In this document: piece after piece, positions 18,368 to 27,599 of the stretch
Layout of the letters: every line of letters begins with the position of its first letter
Numbering within the stretch: the stretch's first letter is position 1
Program-made: the position numbers and the translations under genes
Assembly: GCA_003086555.1 (NCBI GenBank)
Contig: QEFN01000003.1
Span: 1-38,492 of the forward strand
Reading direction: 5' to 3'
Length of the DNA: 38,492 bases
Source of the DNA: Sulfolobus sp. SCGC AB-777_G06
GTDB lineage: Archaea; Thermoproteota; Thermoprotei_A; Sulfolobales; Sulfolobaceae
Notes under the pieces: model-generated
What the model was told of the DNA's origin: nothing
Database searches by the model: none
The model's input: the letters and a program-made list of their open reading frames with translations, nothing else

Positions 18368-19153
18368 TTACTGAATAGAACTATCGATTTCCTTACCTAT
18401 TGTTACGGCTCTCTGATAAGCAGATTCGACGGTTTTTATAACAGCAGACTTGACCCCCTCACTTTCCATAACCATAAGACCGCGTATAGTAGTGCCTGCA
18501 GGAGTTGTAACTTGGTCTCTGAGAAACACTGGATGCGTCTTACATTTCTTAAGCATAGTGACTGTCCCTTCCACCATATCTAAAATAGCATTATAAGCAA
18601 GGTCTCGGGGCATACCACAAGCTACGGCACCAAGAGCAAAGGCATCTATAATCTCAGCCAAGAAAGCAGGACCACTTCCTATAATTGCTGTCCATGCGTC
18701 TAGCAACTCCTCCTGAACCCAATACACGTTTCCTATTAAAGAAAAGATCTTCTCAACGATCTCGTCTTTCCCTGGTGTTATTGCTGTAGTAGCCTTGGCT
18801 ACAACAGCGTTAATGTTAGGCATTGCTCTAAATACTTTAGCTCCTCTAAGGAGTCTTGAAAGCGTTGCCAGTCTCACACCTGCCATTACTGAGACAACTA
18901 TCTTTCCTTCCCACAAATTAGTGTCTATTTCTGAGAGTAACGGTTTAAAGTGTTGAGGTTTTACACTGATGATTATTACGTCAGCTTGACTTACGGCGTA
19001 TGAGTTATTTCTCGTTGAGTTTATGCCAAGTTCTTGGACTTTTTTTAATGTAGTTTCGTTTCTTGCCGTTGCTATAACTTCAAAATCATCCTTAATAGAT
19101 CTAGCAATTGCTGTACCGATCTTCCCAGAACCTAAAATAGCTACTCTAACCAT
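18368..19153 (-). CDS. proC: Pyrroline-5-carboxylate reductase
   Basis: ProC reduces 1-pyrroline-5-carboxylate to proline with NAD(P)H. The 261-aa protein begins with the Rossmann motif ILGSGKIGTAIA. It contains ISVKPQH, VVSVMAGV, RAMPNINA and IGSGPAFLAE, and ends with the family signature around DQVTTPAGTTIRGL. The length agrees with archaeal ProC. The start ATG at 19153 is separated by 39 nt from the divergent AIM24-like gene, and the spacer carries two facing TATA boxes. There are no other proline synthesis genes nearby. Confidence 0.94.
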   Translation of the reverse strand: MVRVAILGSGKIGTAIARSIKDDFEVIATARNETTLKKVQELGINSTRNNSYAVSQADVIIISVKPQHFKPLLSEIDTNLWEGKIVVSVMAGVRLATLSRLLRGAKVFRAMPNINAVVAKATTAITPGKDEIVEKIFSLIGNVYWVQEELLDAWTAIIGSGPAFLAEIIDAFALGAVACGMPRDLAYNAILDMVEGTVTMLKKCKTHPVFLRDQVTTPAGTTIRGLMVMESEGVKSAVIKTVESAYQRAVTIGKEIDSSIQ

Positions 19154-19192
19154 TTAGAAGATTTTTAATAACTATTGTAAATATTCTTTCTT
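19154..19192. promoter_or_regulatory. Compact divergent promoter (proC / AIM24-like gene)
   Basis: The 39-nt spacer holds ATTTTTAATAACT (about 19161-19173), centred 26 nt upstream of the AIM24-like ATG. On the opposite strand GAATATTTAC (about 19177-19186) is centred 28 nt upstream of the proC ATG. The two pre-initiation complexes would overlap physically, so transcription of the pair is probably mutually exclusive. Confidence 0.5.
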
Positions 19193-19885
19193 ATGCCACA
19201 ATACGAGATCCAAGGAGATGATTTACAGTACCTTAAGGTATATTTATCTCCAAACGAGGGAATATATGCCGATGCAGGACACATGATAATAAAAGATAAC
19301 ACTGTTACTTTGCAAACAAAATTAAGAGGCGGTCTTTTATCCGGAATCAAGAGGGCATTAACTGGTGGTTCGTTTTTTGTAACTGAGTTCTACGGTCCTG
19401 GACAAGTAGTACTGTCGGGGATATTCCCCGGCAAAATAGTCCAAATTCCGTTACAAGGTAGAGGGATTCTTGCCGAGTCCCACTCCTTTTTAGCCGCTGA
19501 GACCAGTGTAAATTACGATGCTACTTTATCCAGACTAACGGCTGGAATATTAGGAGGAGAGGGGCTTTTCTTAGCAAGATTTACCGGTTTCGGCAACTTA
19601 TTCCTACACTCTTATGGCGGATTAATTGTAAGGGATCTACAACCAGGTGAAACGATACAAGTTGAAGCTTCTCACTTAATGGCATTTGAGAAAGGAATGC
19701 CTTACTCTGTCCAGCTTGTCGGAGGACTTAGGTCTATTTTCTTTGCCCATGAAGGACTTTTCTTTGTTACTATAACTGGCCCTGGACGGGTATGGTTGCA
19801 TACATTAACGGCCGAACAACTCGCTTCAGCACTAATCCCATATCTGCCCAGTGGGCAACAAGGTGGTATTCAGCTTCCGTTTTAA
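19193..19885 (+). CDS. AIM24/TIGR00266 family protein
   Basis: This 230-aa glycine-rich beta-barrel-like protein has the repeated G-x-G segments of the AIM24 (DUF124) family, such as YGPGQVVLSG, LGGEGLFLARFTGFG and TITGPGRVWLHT. The mitochondrial homologue AIM24 is needed for inner membrane organisation, but no biochemical function is established for archaeal or bacterial members. It has no signal peptide or membrane segment. It is followed after 9 nt by an M61 peptidase gene with a Shine-Dalgarno sequence that overlaps its stop, so the two are probably co-transcribed. Confidence 0.85.
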   Translation: MPQYEIQGDDLQYLKVYLSPNEGIYADAGHMIIKDNTVTLQTKLRGGLLSGIKRALTGGSFFVTEFYGPGQVVLSGIFPGKIVQIPLQGRGILAESHSFLAAETSVNYDATLSRLTAGILGGEGLFLARFTGFGNLFLHSYGGLIVRDLQPGETIQVEASHLMAFEKGMPYSVQLVGGLRSIFFAHEGLFFVTITGPGRVWLHTLTAEQLASALIPYLPSGQQGGIQLPF

Positions 19886-19894
19886 GGTGTTGGG

Positions 19895-21436
19895 ATGTTC
19901 TTTAATGTGGAACCTAAAAATAAGTATATTTATGTAAAGGGAAGAGGAGTAGCAGGGAAACAGATAGTTTTCCCTACGTGGGTTCCAGGATCGTACTTCA
20001 TAAGAGAGCAAGAGAAGAACGTCGTGATGCTAAGAGGAGCTTCCCTTGTTTCCAAGAACAAGTACTTTCTCACTGATGACGAATTTGAGTATGTCTATTC
20101 AGCAATATCTAAAGATCAAAGAGAGACTATTTCGACGGTAGATTATATATTTATAAATCCCGTGTCAGTTTTTCCTTATCAGGATTTAAACGAAGAATAC
20201 TGTATAAGCTTAAAATTACCTAATAACTGGGTAGTACACACTACTTTGAAGGAAATTGGAAAATTTACATATTGTGCAAGGAACTATGATGAGTTTGCGG
20301 ACTCACCTATTCAGGCCTCCCCTAAATTGAATCTGATTAAGGTTACCGAGTTTCACTCGATTTCCACAATCAATAACGTCAACGAGCTGGAAAAGTTATC
20401 TAAAGTCCTTAACTTTCTAGATTCCTCTTTATCAATTGAGAATGAAGACAAACAAAGCTACATATTCTTCTTCAGGCGTAGTGATGTAAACTTCGGCGGT
20501 ATAGAGCACGAGAACTCATCGGCAATTGTTGTACCGTGGAACAGAGAGGATTTGCTGTGGTTATTTGCCCATGAATATGTGCATAAGTGGAATGTCAAGA
20601 GGTTAAAACCTAGAGAATTAATGCGTATTGACTATGAGAGGGAAAATTATACGGAACTACTGTGGTTTGCTGAAGGAGTTACTGACTACCTAGCATTCTT
20701 GTCTCTTATGATGAGTAAGGTAATTGACACACAACAAGGACTAAAGTCTATTTCGAATATCCTCTCGAACTTGACCTATCCTGGGATAAAGAGGATGAGC
20801 TTGGCAGAATCATCAAAACTAACGTGGATAAAGCTTTATAAACGTGACGATAATTTCCTCAATATAGGCGTTTCGTATTACGACCTTGGGTTCGTAGTAG
20901 GTCTACTCATGGACTTGAAAATAAGAGAAAACAGTGATAACCATTACGACATTTATTCGATGTTTAAGGCTCTCTACTTGAGGTTCAAAGAGACCGGTTA
21001 TACCTATAGTGATATAAGAAACGTTGCAGAAGAGTATGGGGTTGATTTCCTCGACGAACTAGTATATAAGAGGGATCCTCCCATCTTTAAGCGCCTTTCG
21101 AAGTATGTTGAAGTTGAGTTTGTGGATCGAGGTAAACCTTACGTTGGTATAAGGCTAGAAGCAAATAAGATTACTTTTGTTGAGGATGGTTCACCTGCAG
21201 ACAATGCTGGTCTATTCCCGGGTGATGAGATAATCGCAGTGAACGGTGTAAAAGGAGCGAATATTCAAGAAGGACAATCACTAGACTTGTTAATTGTTAG
21301 AGATGGTATTGTAAAGCATTTTGAGGTTCTTCCCGGTAGCAATCCGGGGCATACAGTTAAGATAAAGACCAATGGTGGTATTTTCGAGAAGGTTTTCGGC
21401 AAAGGTGAAGGTGTATCAGACAAGAAGTTAATTTAA
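19895..21436 (+). CDS. M61 family metallo-aminopeptidase with C-terminal PDZ domain
   Basis: This 513-aa peptidase has the zinc motif HEYVH at residues 226-230, with the third ligand Glu 260 in WFAEGVTDY. The preceding FGGIEHENSS is the exopeptidase-type substrate-binding segment. An N-terminal beta domain (about 1-165) and a C-terminal PDZ domain (about 425-500; YVGIRLE and ADNAGLFPGDEIIAVNG) complete the M61 glycyl-aminopeptidase layout. It lacks an obvious signal peptide, so it is probably cytoplasmic and trims peptides. The ATG lies behind a GGTG element 6-7 nt upstream, directly following the AIM24-like stop codon. Confidence 0.9.
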   Translation: MFFNVEPKNKYIYVKGRGVAGKQIVFPTWVPGSYFIREQEKNVVMLRGASLVSKNKYFLTDDEFEYVYSAISKDQRETISTVDYIFINPVSVFPYQDLNEEYCISLKLPNNWVVHTTLKEIGKFTYCARNYDEFADSPIQASPKLNLIKVTEFHSISTINNVNELEKLSKVLNFLDSSLSIENEDKQSYIFFFRRSDVNFGGIEHENSSAIVVPWNREDLLWLFAHEYVHKWNVKRLKPRELMRIDYERENYTELLWFAEGVTDYLAFLSLMMSKVIDTQQGLKSISNILSNLTYPGIKRMSLAESSKLTWIKLYKRDDNFLNIGVSYYDLGFVVGLLMDLKIRENSDNHYDIYSMFKALYLRFKETGYTYSDIRNVAEEYGVDFLDELVYKRDPPIFKRLSKYVEVEFVDRGKPYVGIRLEANKITFVEDGSPADNAGLFPGDEIIAVNGVKGANIQEGQSLDLLIVRDGIVKHFEVLPGSNPGHTVKIKTNGGIFEKVFGKGEGVSDKKLI

Positions 21437-21441
21437 CTTAG

Positions 21442-21972
21442 CTAACAGTAATCACTCTTAGTGACTTCTCTAATTCTCTCATCGCCACCGATTTCCTTAA
21501 TGAACTTATAGACACTCTTCGGTACTAGCTCTTCCCATTTCGGATCTTTTTCTAGCATCAACTTTCTTATTCTAGTAGCATTATATATCTCTCTATTAAA
21601 TATCGGCACTTGATCTGTTAGATATCCTGCTTCTTTTGCCACCGTGTATACTAAAGGGTTTCCACTTACTATCACATCAAACGGTGGTGAGTACATTTCT
21701 ACTATTCTTACCCAGTTCTTGTTTGTAAAGGATTCCATTATAGGGAACAGAATAACCTTTCGAAAATCTACGCCGTACTCCTTTAGGCTCTCTCTTATCA
21801 TTATAAGTCTCTCCCCGGCTGTGAAGGGATTATAAATCGAATGGCTCTCCTGGCCACTTCCTATAAGGATAATTACTTTATCGTACTTATTCAATAACCA
21901 TTGGATAGCAGCCATATGCCCTAGATGAAAGGGCTGAAACCTACCTGGAAATAGAGCCCTCATTTTTCTCAC
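21442..21972 (-). CDS. nadM: Nicotinamide-nucleotide adenylyltransferase (archaeal NMNAT)
   Basis: NadM joins NMN or NaMN with ATP to give NAD or its deamido form, the step common to de novo and salvage routes. The 176-aa protein has the nucleotidylyl-transferase motif [10 protein letters not shown] near the N-terminus and the second ATP motif NATRIRKLM. The fold and length are those of archaeal NMNAT. Two ATG codons are possible (21972 and 21963). The first overlaps the upstream FAD oxidase gene by 32 nt, so translation is coupled in either case. It is intact, unlike the upstream-pathway genes nadB and nadC in the same window. Confidence 0.94.
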   Translation of the reverse strand: MRKMRALFPGRFQPFHLGHMAAIQWLLNKYDKVIILIGSGQESHSIYNPFTAGERLIMIRESLKEYGVDFRKVILFPIMESFTNKNWVRIVEMYSPPFDVIVSGNPLVYTVAKEAGYLTDQVPIFNREIYNATRIRKLMLEKDPKWEELVPKSVYKFIKEIGGDERIREVTKSDYC

Positions 21973-23278
21973 TCAGTTTGTAAGCTAATTCAACAAATTT
22001 GTCGGGGTTCATAATATGGTAGGGGTCTATTAAATCCTTTATTCCCTTCATTATTTTTAAAACCTCTTTACCGTTATGTGCACTAAGTTGCTCAGCCAGT
22101 ACCTTAGCCTTCTGAACTCCTATACCATGTTCTCCTGATACGGAACCTCCTAGCTCTATCGCTATCTTAGCGACTTCTTCAAAGATCTCTTGAGCTTTTA
22201 CTGGGTCGTCTAGAATTATGTTGGGGTGTAAATTACCGTCGCCTATATGAGCTATTACCGGCATTCTTATGTTATACTTCTTTTCGATCTCTTTTATTCT
22301 CTTTATAGCATCAATTAAACGGGAGACGGGTACTACTATGTCCTCTACATACATTAGTTTCGCTTCTGCCTTAAGTGCTATTGCCGATTGTGCTCTGATT
22401 GAATATATTTTCTCTGCTTCATCTCCCTCGGTTATTATGTATTTTTTATCCGCTAGAAGATCTCGAAGTTTTAGTAAATTTTCTTCTTCAACTGAAATAA
22501 TGAAAACGCCCCCTCCGCTCTCATCGAGTCTCGCATTCAATTGTCTATTTAAAGCTCTCACCACTTGGTCATCAATATATTCGGCTATTTCAGGAAGGAT
22601 TCCCTTCTTTCTTATGTTAAAAATCAATTCCCCAGCTTCCTCTATATCATTTACGTAAACTAACAGTGTGTAAATTTTACTTTGAGGTAAAGGTATTATC
22701 CTCAGCCAAATCTCGGTTATTATTCCCAATGTTCCTTCACTGCCTACGAACAAGTGTAGAAGGTCGTATCCTCCTCTGTTTTTCCTTAGGGGTTCTCCAA
22801 TTTTCACAACCTTTCCGTTAGGTAAAACTACCCTTAATGCTAATACCCAGTCTCTGAAAGTTCCGTATTTTACCCCTCTCATTCCACCTGAAGCATTAGC
22901 AGTAGCCCCGCCAACTGAACACAGAAAGTAACTTGCAGGGTCCGGTGGAAAGAAAAATCCTTTTTTGCTAAGTTCTATATTGAGTCTCTCGAGATTTGCT
23001 GCAGGTTGGACTCTAACATACCAATCTATCTCGTTAATTTCTAAGATCTTGTCCATATGTTTCATGTCAACTAAGATACATCCTTCACACTGTAGGTGAC
23101 CAGCAAGGCTTGTCCCAGCACCATAAGTTACAATGGGGATATTGTTATCCCTAGCGTAATTGACTATCTTTACTACTTCATCTTCATTTTTTGGATAAGC
23201 GATAAACTTAGGTTTTATTTTAAATCCTGCAAAGTCCTCCCTTTCTTTTCCCTCCTCTAATTCAATCCCGTCTAGCAC
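21941..23278 (-). CDS. FAD-linked oxidase (D-lactate dehydrogenase/glycolate oxidase GlcD type)
   Basis: This 445-aa flavoprotein of the vanillyl-alcohol oxidase family has an N-terminal PCMH FAD-binding domain (about 20-195), with the pyrophosphate-binding segment [12 protein letters not shown] and [14 protein letters not shown]. The C-terminal FAD-oxidase domain contains [10 protein letters not shown] (metal/substrate histidines) and [10 protein letters not shown]. These match archaeal D-lactate or 2-hydroxyacid dehydrogenases, which probably pass electrons to the respiratory chain. The start is GTG. The gene is upstream of and overlaps nadM by 32 nt, although the two share no obvious pathway. 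The exact substrate cannot be set from sequence. Confidence 0.88.
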   Translation of the reverse strand: MLDGIELEEGKEREDFAGFKIKPKFIAYPKNEDEVVKIVNYARDNNIPIVTYGAGTSLAGHLQCEGCILVDMKHMDKILEINEIDWYVRVQPAANLERLNIELSKKGFFFPPDPASYFLCSVGGATANASGGMRGVKYGTFRDWVLALRVVLPNGKVVKIGEPLRKNRGGYDLLHLFVGSEGTLGIITEIWLRIIPLPQSKIYTLLVYVNDIEEAGELIFNIRKKGILPEIAEYIDDQVVRALNRQLNARLDESGGGVFIISVEEENLLKLRDLLADKKYIITEGDEAEKIYSIRAQSAIALKAEAKLMYVEDIVVPVSRLIDAIKRIKEIEKKYNIRMPVIAHIGDGNLHPNIILDDPVKAQEIFEEVAKIAIELGGSVSGEHGIGVQKAKVLAEQLSAHNGKEVLKIMKGIKDLIDPYHIMNPDKFVELAYKLSEKNEGSISR

Positions 23279-23449
23279 ATGAATACTATGAGCTTTCCGA
23301 AATTTATGAGTATATATTAAATTAAATCGACTTTTAGTGTGTAGTGCTAAATCTTCGATGATCCTTATTTTTATAGACGGATTTATAGGGACAGCCCACC
23401 ATAATAAATATTGGATGAAGAACAGCGGATCTGCAGAGTGTGATGATGA
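23279..23449. other. 171-bp divergent intergenic region
   Basis: This region lies between the FAD oxidase and phosphatase starts. An A/T stretch TATATATTAAATTAAA (about 23311-23327) may serve the oxidase. CCATAATAAATATTGG (about 23398-23413) fits a TATA box for the phosphatase, giving a leader of roughly 20 nt. A C-box-like GTGATGATGA (about 23440-23449) has no partner boxes at the right spacing, so no sRNA is called. Confidence 0.4.
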
Positions 23450-23920
23450 GTGTACTGGGTTAGAAAAGGTATCATAGGCGGATCCCCTATACCTTACACC
23501 CGAGACGAGTTAGAAGAGTGGAGGCAAAGAGGAGTAAAGAGAGTTCTAATTTTGCCCGAGGATTGGGAAATAGAAGAGGCATGGGGCAACGTAGACTATT
23601 ATTATGAGACCTTAAAAGAACTAGGTTTTGAGTACTATCATGTTAAGATACCAGATGGTCATCCTCCTACTATGGAACAATTTATCAGAATTTATAATTG
23701 GCTTAAACAAGGAAAGGGTAATCTAGTTCACTGTGTAGGCGGTATGGGAAGGACTGGAACTGTGATAGCGAGTTACTTAGTTTTATCTGAAGGTCTAGAT
23801 GCAGAATCTGCTATAGATGAAGTAAGGCGATATAAACTTGGTGCAATCCAAACTTATGAGCAAGAGTTTTTTGTATTAGAAGTGGAAAGGTTGAAGGGCA
23901 AGTGGAAGACCCACTTTTAA
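23450..23920 (+). CDS. Dual-specificity/tyrosine protein phosphatase (SsoPTP-like)
   Basis: This 156-aa protein has the phosphatase loop [11 protein letters not shown] with catalytic Cys 95 and Arg 101. The general acid Asp 69 is in IPDGHPP, and the end has the QTYEQE signature. It closely resembles in layout the Sulfolobus solfataricus phosphatase SsoPTP, an archaeal enzyme shown to act on phosphotyrosine. The start is GTG (VYWVRKG...). The 3' end overlaps the endonuclease V gene by 19 nt, so the two form an operon with coupled translation. Confidence 0.92.
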   Translation: MYWVRKGIIGGSPIPYTRDELEEWRQRGVKRVLILPEDWEIEEAWGNVDYYYETLKELGFEYYHVKIPDGHPPTMEQFIRIYNWLKQGKGNLVHCVGGMGRTGTVIASYLVLSEGLDAESAIDEVRRYKLGAIQTYEQEFFVLEVERLKGKWKTHF

Positions 23921-24498
23921 ATTTCTTAGTAAAGTTTCAGTATTTAGTTGCTAGGAATGTAAGTATAACCCACTTAGGAGTAGAAAACGTGAAAAGCGTA
24001 TGTGCTTTAGACATAGCATACAAAGGTAATATAGGTTATGCAGTGGTAGTTTACTTTGACGGCAACAAATACGAGCATTACGTCTTCACTGGTGAGGTAA
24101 ACTTTCCCTATATTCCTACGTTTTTATTCATGAGGGAGGCTCCATTAATGATGAAAGCTCTCGAAAAATACCAAGACCAATGCCAACTAACGCTAGTTGA
24201 TGGTCACGGGTTAGCCCATCCCAGAAGGAGCGGAATAGCTACAGTCATAGGTGTTTTACTGGATATTCCGACAATAGGTGTAGCTAAATCGAGGTTGTTC
24301 GGAGAAGAGGTTAGAGAAGGTGAAGAAACTTACATACTTGTTAACGGAGAAAAAGTTGGTGTAAAACGAGGGAAATATTATTTTAGCATAGGTAATAAGG
24401 TGGATTTAATCGACGTGATCACGTTATCCAGGCTCGGTTATCCCGAAGCACTTAAGTTAGCTGATAAAATTTCTAAAGAGACAAAGAGAAAAAGGTGA
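23902..24498 (+). CDS. nfi: Endonuclease V
   Basis: Endonuclease V cuts DNA (or RNA) one base 3' of deaminated bases, chiefly hypoxanthine, which matters at high growth temperature. The 198-aa protein keeps the catalytic acids Asp 37 (ALDIAY), Glu 79 (FMREAP) and Asp 100 (LVDGHG), with His 105 and GVAKSRLFG further on. The PYIPTFL wedge motif that probes the lesion is present as [14 protein letters not shown]. The start GTG lies inside the phosphatase gene (19-nt overlap). Confidence 0.94.
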   Translation: MEDPLLNFLVKFQYLVARNVSITHLGVENVKSVCALDIAYKGNIGYAVVVYFDGNKYEHYVFTGEVNFPYIPTFLFMREAPLMMKALEKYQDQCQLTLVDGHGLAHPRRSGIATVIGVLLDIPTIGVAKSRLFGEEVREGEETYILVNGEKVGVKRGKYYFSIGNKVDLIDVITLSRLGYPEALKLADKISKETKRKR

Positions 24499-24545
24499 AA
24501 TTTGCTTTTATAAAAGGTTAAAAAGTTAACAGATAACTTCTAATT

Positions 24546-25154
24546 ATGAAAGTCACCGTAGAAACTCCCGATATTCCCGAAGAAAAAGAAGTCGAATTAG
24601 ATCCTTCTACTACTGCTCTGATAATAGTTGATATGCAAAACGATTTCGTGAGAAAGGAAGGGAAGTTATACGTACCTACGGCAGAAGCTACAATTCCTGC
24701 TATTAAAAGATTGATACAAAAAGCGAGAAGTGAAGGGGCTTACGTTATTTATACTCAGGATTGGCATATGAAGGATGATCCGGAATTCAAAATTTGGGGA
24801 GAACACGCTGTTGCAGGAACTTGGGGTGCTGAAATCGTAGACGAGTTAAAGCCTGAGAAAGACGATTTCTTAATAAAGAAATACAGATACGACGCGTTTT
24901 TCGAGACCCCGCTAGATTATATATTGAGAGTGAAGGGGATTAAGAACGTAATTATGACCGGAACAGTAGCTAATATCTGTGTGCTTCACACGGCTGGTAG
25001 TGCGGCTTTGAGGTGGTATAACGTGGTTGTATCCAAGGATGGTATTTCAGCTTTAACAGAATTTGATTACTATGCGTCATTAAGGCAAGTAGATTTTCTG
25101 TATAAAGGAAAGATTTCTACCTCGGAAGGGATAAAATTTATTACTAGAAAGTAA
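24546..25154 (+). CDS. pncA: Nicotinamidase (isochorismatase superfamily)
   Basis: Nicotinamidase converts nicotinamide to nicotinic acid, the entry to the Preiss-Handler salvage route to NAD. The 202-aa protein has the catalytic triad Asp 29 (VDMQNDF), Lys 111/112 (IKKYRYDAF) and Cys 145 (TVANICVLHT). It also has the metal site typical of nicotinamidases and not of isochorismatases, Asp 72-x-His 74 (TQDWH) with His 87 (GEHAVAGT). It is intact. A TATA box (CTTTTATAAAAGG) lies about 37 nt upstream, giving a short leader. The next gene follows after 13 nt. Confidence 0.88.
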   Translation: MKVTVETPDIPEEKEVELDPSTTALIIVDMQNDFVRKEGKLYVPTAEATIPAIKRLIQKARSEGAYVIYTQDWHMKDDPEFKIWGEHAVAGTWGAEIVDELKPEKDDFLIKKYRYDAFFETPLDYILRVKGIKNVIMTGTVANICVLHTAGSAALRWYNVVVSKDGISALTEFDYYASLRQVDFLYKGKISTSEGIKFITRK

Positions 25155-25167
25155 CGAATGATGAGAC

Positions 25168-26145
25168 ATGGATTATTACGCTATCGTACATAACGATTTT
25201 GATGGAACTGCGTCTGCTGCGATATACGCTAGGGCTGTTAACTCTTTACCGAAAAAAGTGTTTTTTACAGAGCCTACTAAGATCCACAATTTACTAAAGA
25301 GCTTGGAATTAAGAGGAGTTTATAAGATTATGATAGCTGATATAGGTTTAAACGCATCTACTTTAGACAATGTGATAGAGAACTTAAAGAAATTAATAAG
25401 TCAAGGAGCAGAAATAGAGTGGTTCGATCACCATGTGTGGAAGGAGGAGTGGAAGAGGAAGCTACAAGAAACAGGGGTTAAAGTGTATCACGATTTGTCT
25501 ACATGTGGTGCAGGAGTAGTAAATAAGAATCTGAATCCGCAAGACGAGTTCTCAAGAAAGTTGGCTAGTGCTGACTGTTCAGTAGACATCTGGCTTCATG
25601 ATGATCCCATGGGTGAAAAATTAAGGCGTGTTGTGGAGTATAATAAAGACTATAAGTGGAAGGAGTACTTAATCAATAAGTTTTACAATGGAGTTCTATG
25701 GGATGATGAATTTGAAAAGATTTTGCTCGATCAAATAGACAAGGAGTTAAAGGGTTACGAGAACTTACATAAATACACTAGAGTTCTGAATATCAACGGA
25801 AAGAACATAGTAGTGGCTGTGAGATGGAGGGGACCTCCGGATATTAGTTATGCCTCTCAATTCTTGATGAACCGATACGGTGCATTAGTTTATGCATCAG
25901 TGAACGGAAAGGCAATATCGTTTAGAAGTAACAGCATAGACGTGAGGAGGTTTGCCGAGAAACTAGGTGGCGGTGGTCACATACTAGCAGCTGGTGCGGG
26001 TCTTAAAGCTCCATTCTGGAGGTTTCTCCTTCATAGGCTAGGAATTAGGGGTCCGTTGTTAAATTGGGCCTCTGACATAGTTAAAAAAGTCGTAACTGAG
26101 ACCGGTTTTATATATTATGAAGGTAAGAAGAACGTAACTATGTGA
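25168..26145 (+). CDS. DHH superfamily phosphoesterase
   Basis: This 325-aa protein contains the DHH motifs: HNDFDGTASAA near the N-terminus (metal Asp), IADIG (about 56-60), FDHH (DHH at 87-89), and in the C-terminal DHHA1 domain GGGGHILAAGA. Archaeal relatives include cyclic-dinucleotide or short-oligonucleotide phosphodiesterases and RecJ-like exonucleases. This one lacks the long insertions of RecJ, so a small-substrate phosphodiesterase is more likely. It follows the nicotinamidase gene by 13 nt with GATGAG as a possible ribosome-binding element before the ATG. Confidence 0.85.
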   Translation: MDYYAIVHNDFDGTASAAIYARAVNSLPKKVFFTEPTKIHNLLKSLELRGVYKIMIADIGLNASTLDNVIENLKKLISQGAEIEWFDHHVWKEEWKRKLQETGVKVYHDLSTCGAGVVNKNLNPQDEFSRKLASADCSVDIWLHDDPMGEKLRRVVEYNKDYKWKEYLINKFYNGVLWDDEFEKILLDQIDKELKGYENLHKYTRVLNINGKNIVVAVRWRGPPDISYASQFLMNRYGALVYASVNGKAISFRSNSIDVRRFAEKLGGGGHILAAGAGLKAPFWRFLLHRLGIRGPLLNWASDIVKKVVTETGFIYYEGKKNVTM

Positions 26146-26258
26146 AGAAAATTGTGAAAAGTTGTATGTCTCCTTTTAAAATAAAAGATTTTTCGTTTTA
26201 CTTTTGATTAGAAATACTTTAAAAAGTCGAAACGTTTTGAGATCATAGTGATTCTAAA

Positions 26259-26906
26259 ATGGTCAAACTATATCAGAAGTTTCCTGATACACAAGTTCTA
26301 ACCACTAAAGGTCCAATAGACTTCTATAAAGATGTATTCGGCAAAGGAAAGTGGTTATTCTTATTTGCACATCCCGCTGACTTTACGCCAGTATGTACTA
26401 CTGAGTTTGTAGCCTTCTCTCAGAAATATGAAGAGTTTAAGAAACTAGGTGTAGAATTAATTGGATTAAGCGTTGATAGTATTTATTCACACATACAGTG
26501 GTTAATGGATATAGAGCAGAGGTACGGTGTAAAAGTACCCTTCCCAGTAATAGCTGACCCTGATAAGAAGTTTGCAAGAATGTTAGATGCATTAGACGAT
26601 GCATCAGGTCAGACTATAAGAATTGTAGTGCTAGCTTCGCCTGACGGTATAATCAGGTTTGTAGCTCAATACCCGTTAGAATACGGTAGAAATATTGATG
26701 AGTTACTTAGGATAACTAAGGCAGCAATAGTAAACTATAAGGCAAAAGTCGTACTACCGGCAAACTGGCAACCTGGACAAGATGTAATTGTACCTCCGCC
26801 TACTGTATTTGACGAAGCTGAAATGAGAATGAAGCTACCTAATGCCAAGGCTTGGTACTTATTCTTCAAGAAATACGACGAGTTACCTCCTGATCAAAGA
26901 GTCTAA
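26259..26906 (+). CDS. Peroxiredoxin, 1-Cys (Prx6-type)
   Basis: This 215-aa thiol peroxidase reduces hydrogen peroxide and organic peroxides. Its peroxidatic Cys 46 is in PADFTPVCTTEF, the conserved Arg is in GQTIRIVVL, and the long C-terminal dimerisation arm ends in WYLFFKKYDELPPDQRV. There is no second cysteine in the protein, so no intramolecular resolving Cys, as in the 1-Cys class. A TATA-like CTTTAAAAAG lies about 38 nt upstream. GTGATT before the ATG may serve as a weak Shine-Dalgarno sequence. The 3' end overlaps the convergent phosphoesterase gene by 24 nt. Confidence 0.93.
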   Translation: MVKLYQKFPDTQVLTTKGPIDFYKDVFGKGKWLFLFAHPADFTPVCTTEFVAFSQKYEEFKKLGVELIGLSVDSIYSHIQWLMDIEQRYGVKVPFPVIADPDKKFARMLDALDDASGQTIRIVVLASPDGIIRFVAQYPLEYGRNIDELLRITKAAIVNYKAKVVLPANWQPGQDVIVPPPTVFDEAEMRMKLPNAKAWYLFFKKYDELPPDQRV

Positions 26907-27563
26907 ATTTATTAATAATATTTTTTTATTTGCTGGAAACGCTACGTTGTAGACTCTAGTTTTTCTCACTTCTCCATAAACTACTTTGGCGTAGTGTGCA
27001 TGTCCGTGTATAGCTAGATCTGGTAAACATTCCGTTGTTTCTAGTAACTGATATCCAAGATTAGGGTAGATCGATTTCTTTTCACCGAAAACTGTTCGAA
27101 AAGTTGGTGCGTAATGGGTAAGGAGGATCTTCAAATCTCCTTTGCTTTCGCAGAGTAATTTTTCTATCTTTTCTTTCCTCTCTTGATAAGTTCTTTCATC
27201 TACCCCGTGAAGCATCTGCCATTTTGTAGGTTTCTCCAAGATACCTTCACTACCTACTATAACGATTTTTAACCCTTGTATCTCTACGGTCGTAGATTGT
27301 TCCTCTAGCCATATTATTTCACTAAAAAACTTCTTATAGTACTCCCTCTTGTCGGTAAAGTCCTCATTTCCGAAAACAGCAACAGTCTTATACTTCTTTA
27401 GGACTTCGTAAATCGGAGTAAAGTGCCTATATTCCCCTTGTTCTGCCAGATCTCCAGCTAGTAAAAATAGCGAAATCTCTGCCTCTCTAATTTTGCTGAA
27501 AGATGCAAAGAACTGAGTTAGATATTTGGGTAAATGAAGATCAGACGTTGCAGCTATCAACAT
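26883..27563 (-). CDS. Calcineurin-like metallophosphoesterase
   Basis: This 226-aa protein has the ordered metal-binding motifs of the family: SDLHLP near the N-terminus, LLAGDLAEQG, FGNEDF (GNE where GNH is usual), LLTHYAP and IHGHAHY. The class is clear but the substrate is not. Start ATG at 27563; an in-frame TTG directly precedes it. Its 3' end overlaps the peroxiredoxin gene by 24 nt on the opposite strand, and its 5' end is only 36 nt from the divergent DUF763 gene. Confidence 0.85.
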   Translation of the reverse strand: MLIAATSDLHLPKYLTQFFASFSKIREAEISLFLLAGDLAEQGEYRHFTPIYEVLKKYKTVAVFGNEDFTDKREYYKKFFSEIIWLEEQSTTVEIQGLKIVIVGSEGILEKPTKWQMLHGVDERTYQERKEKIEKLLCESKGDLKILLTHYAPTFRTVFGEKKSIYPNLGYQLLETTECLPDLAIHGHAHYAKVVYGEVRKTRVYNVAFPANKKILLINLDSLIRR

Positions 27564-27566
27564 CAA

Positions 27567-27578
27567 TTTATATTTATC
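27567..27578 (+). promoter_or_regulatory. TATA box for the DUF763 gene
   Basis: TTTATATTTATC is centred about 27 nt upstream of the GTG start at 27600, predicting a leaderless mRNA. It sits immediately beside the start of the divergent phosphoesterase gene. Confidence 0.5.
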
Positions 27579-27599
27579 TCTAGCAATTAGAAAAGTATT

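Noticed and set aside
23436..23462. C-box-like GTGATGATGA before the phosphatase gene as a C/D sRNA
   Set aside because: No CTGA box occurs at a 10-13 nt spacing (only CTGG), and there is no matching upstream C/D' pair.
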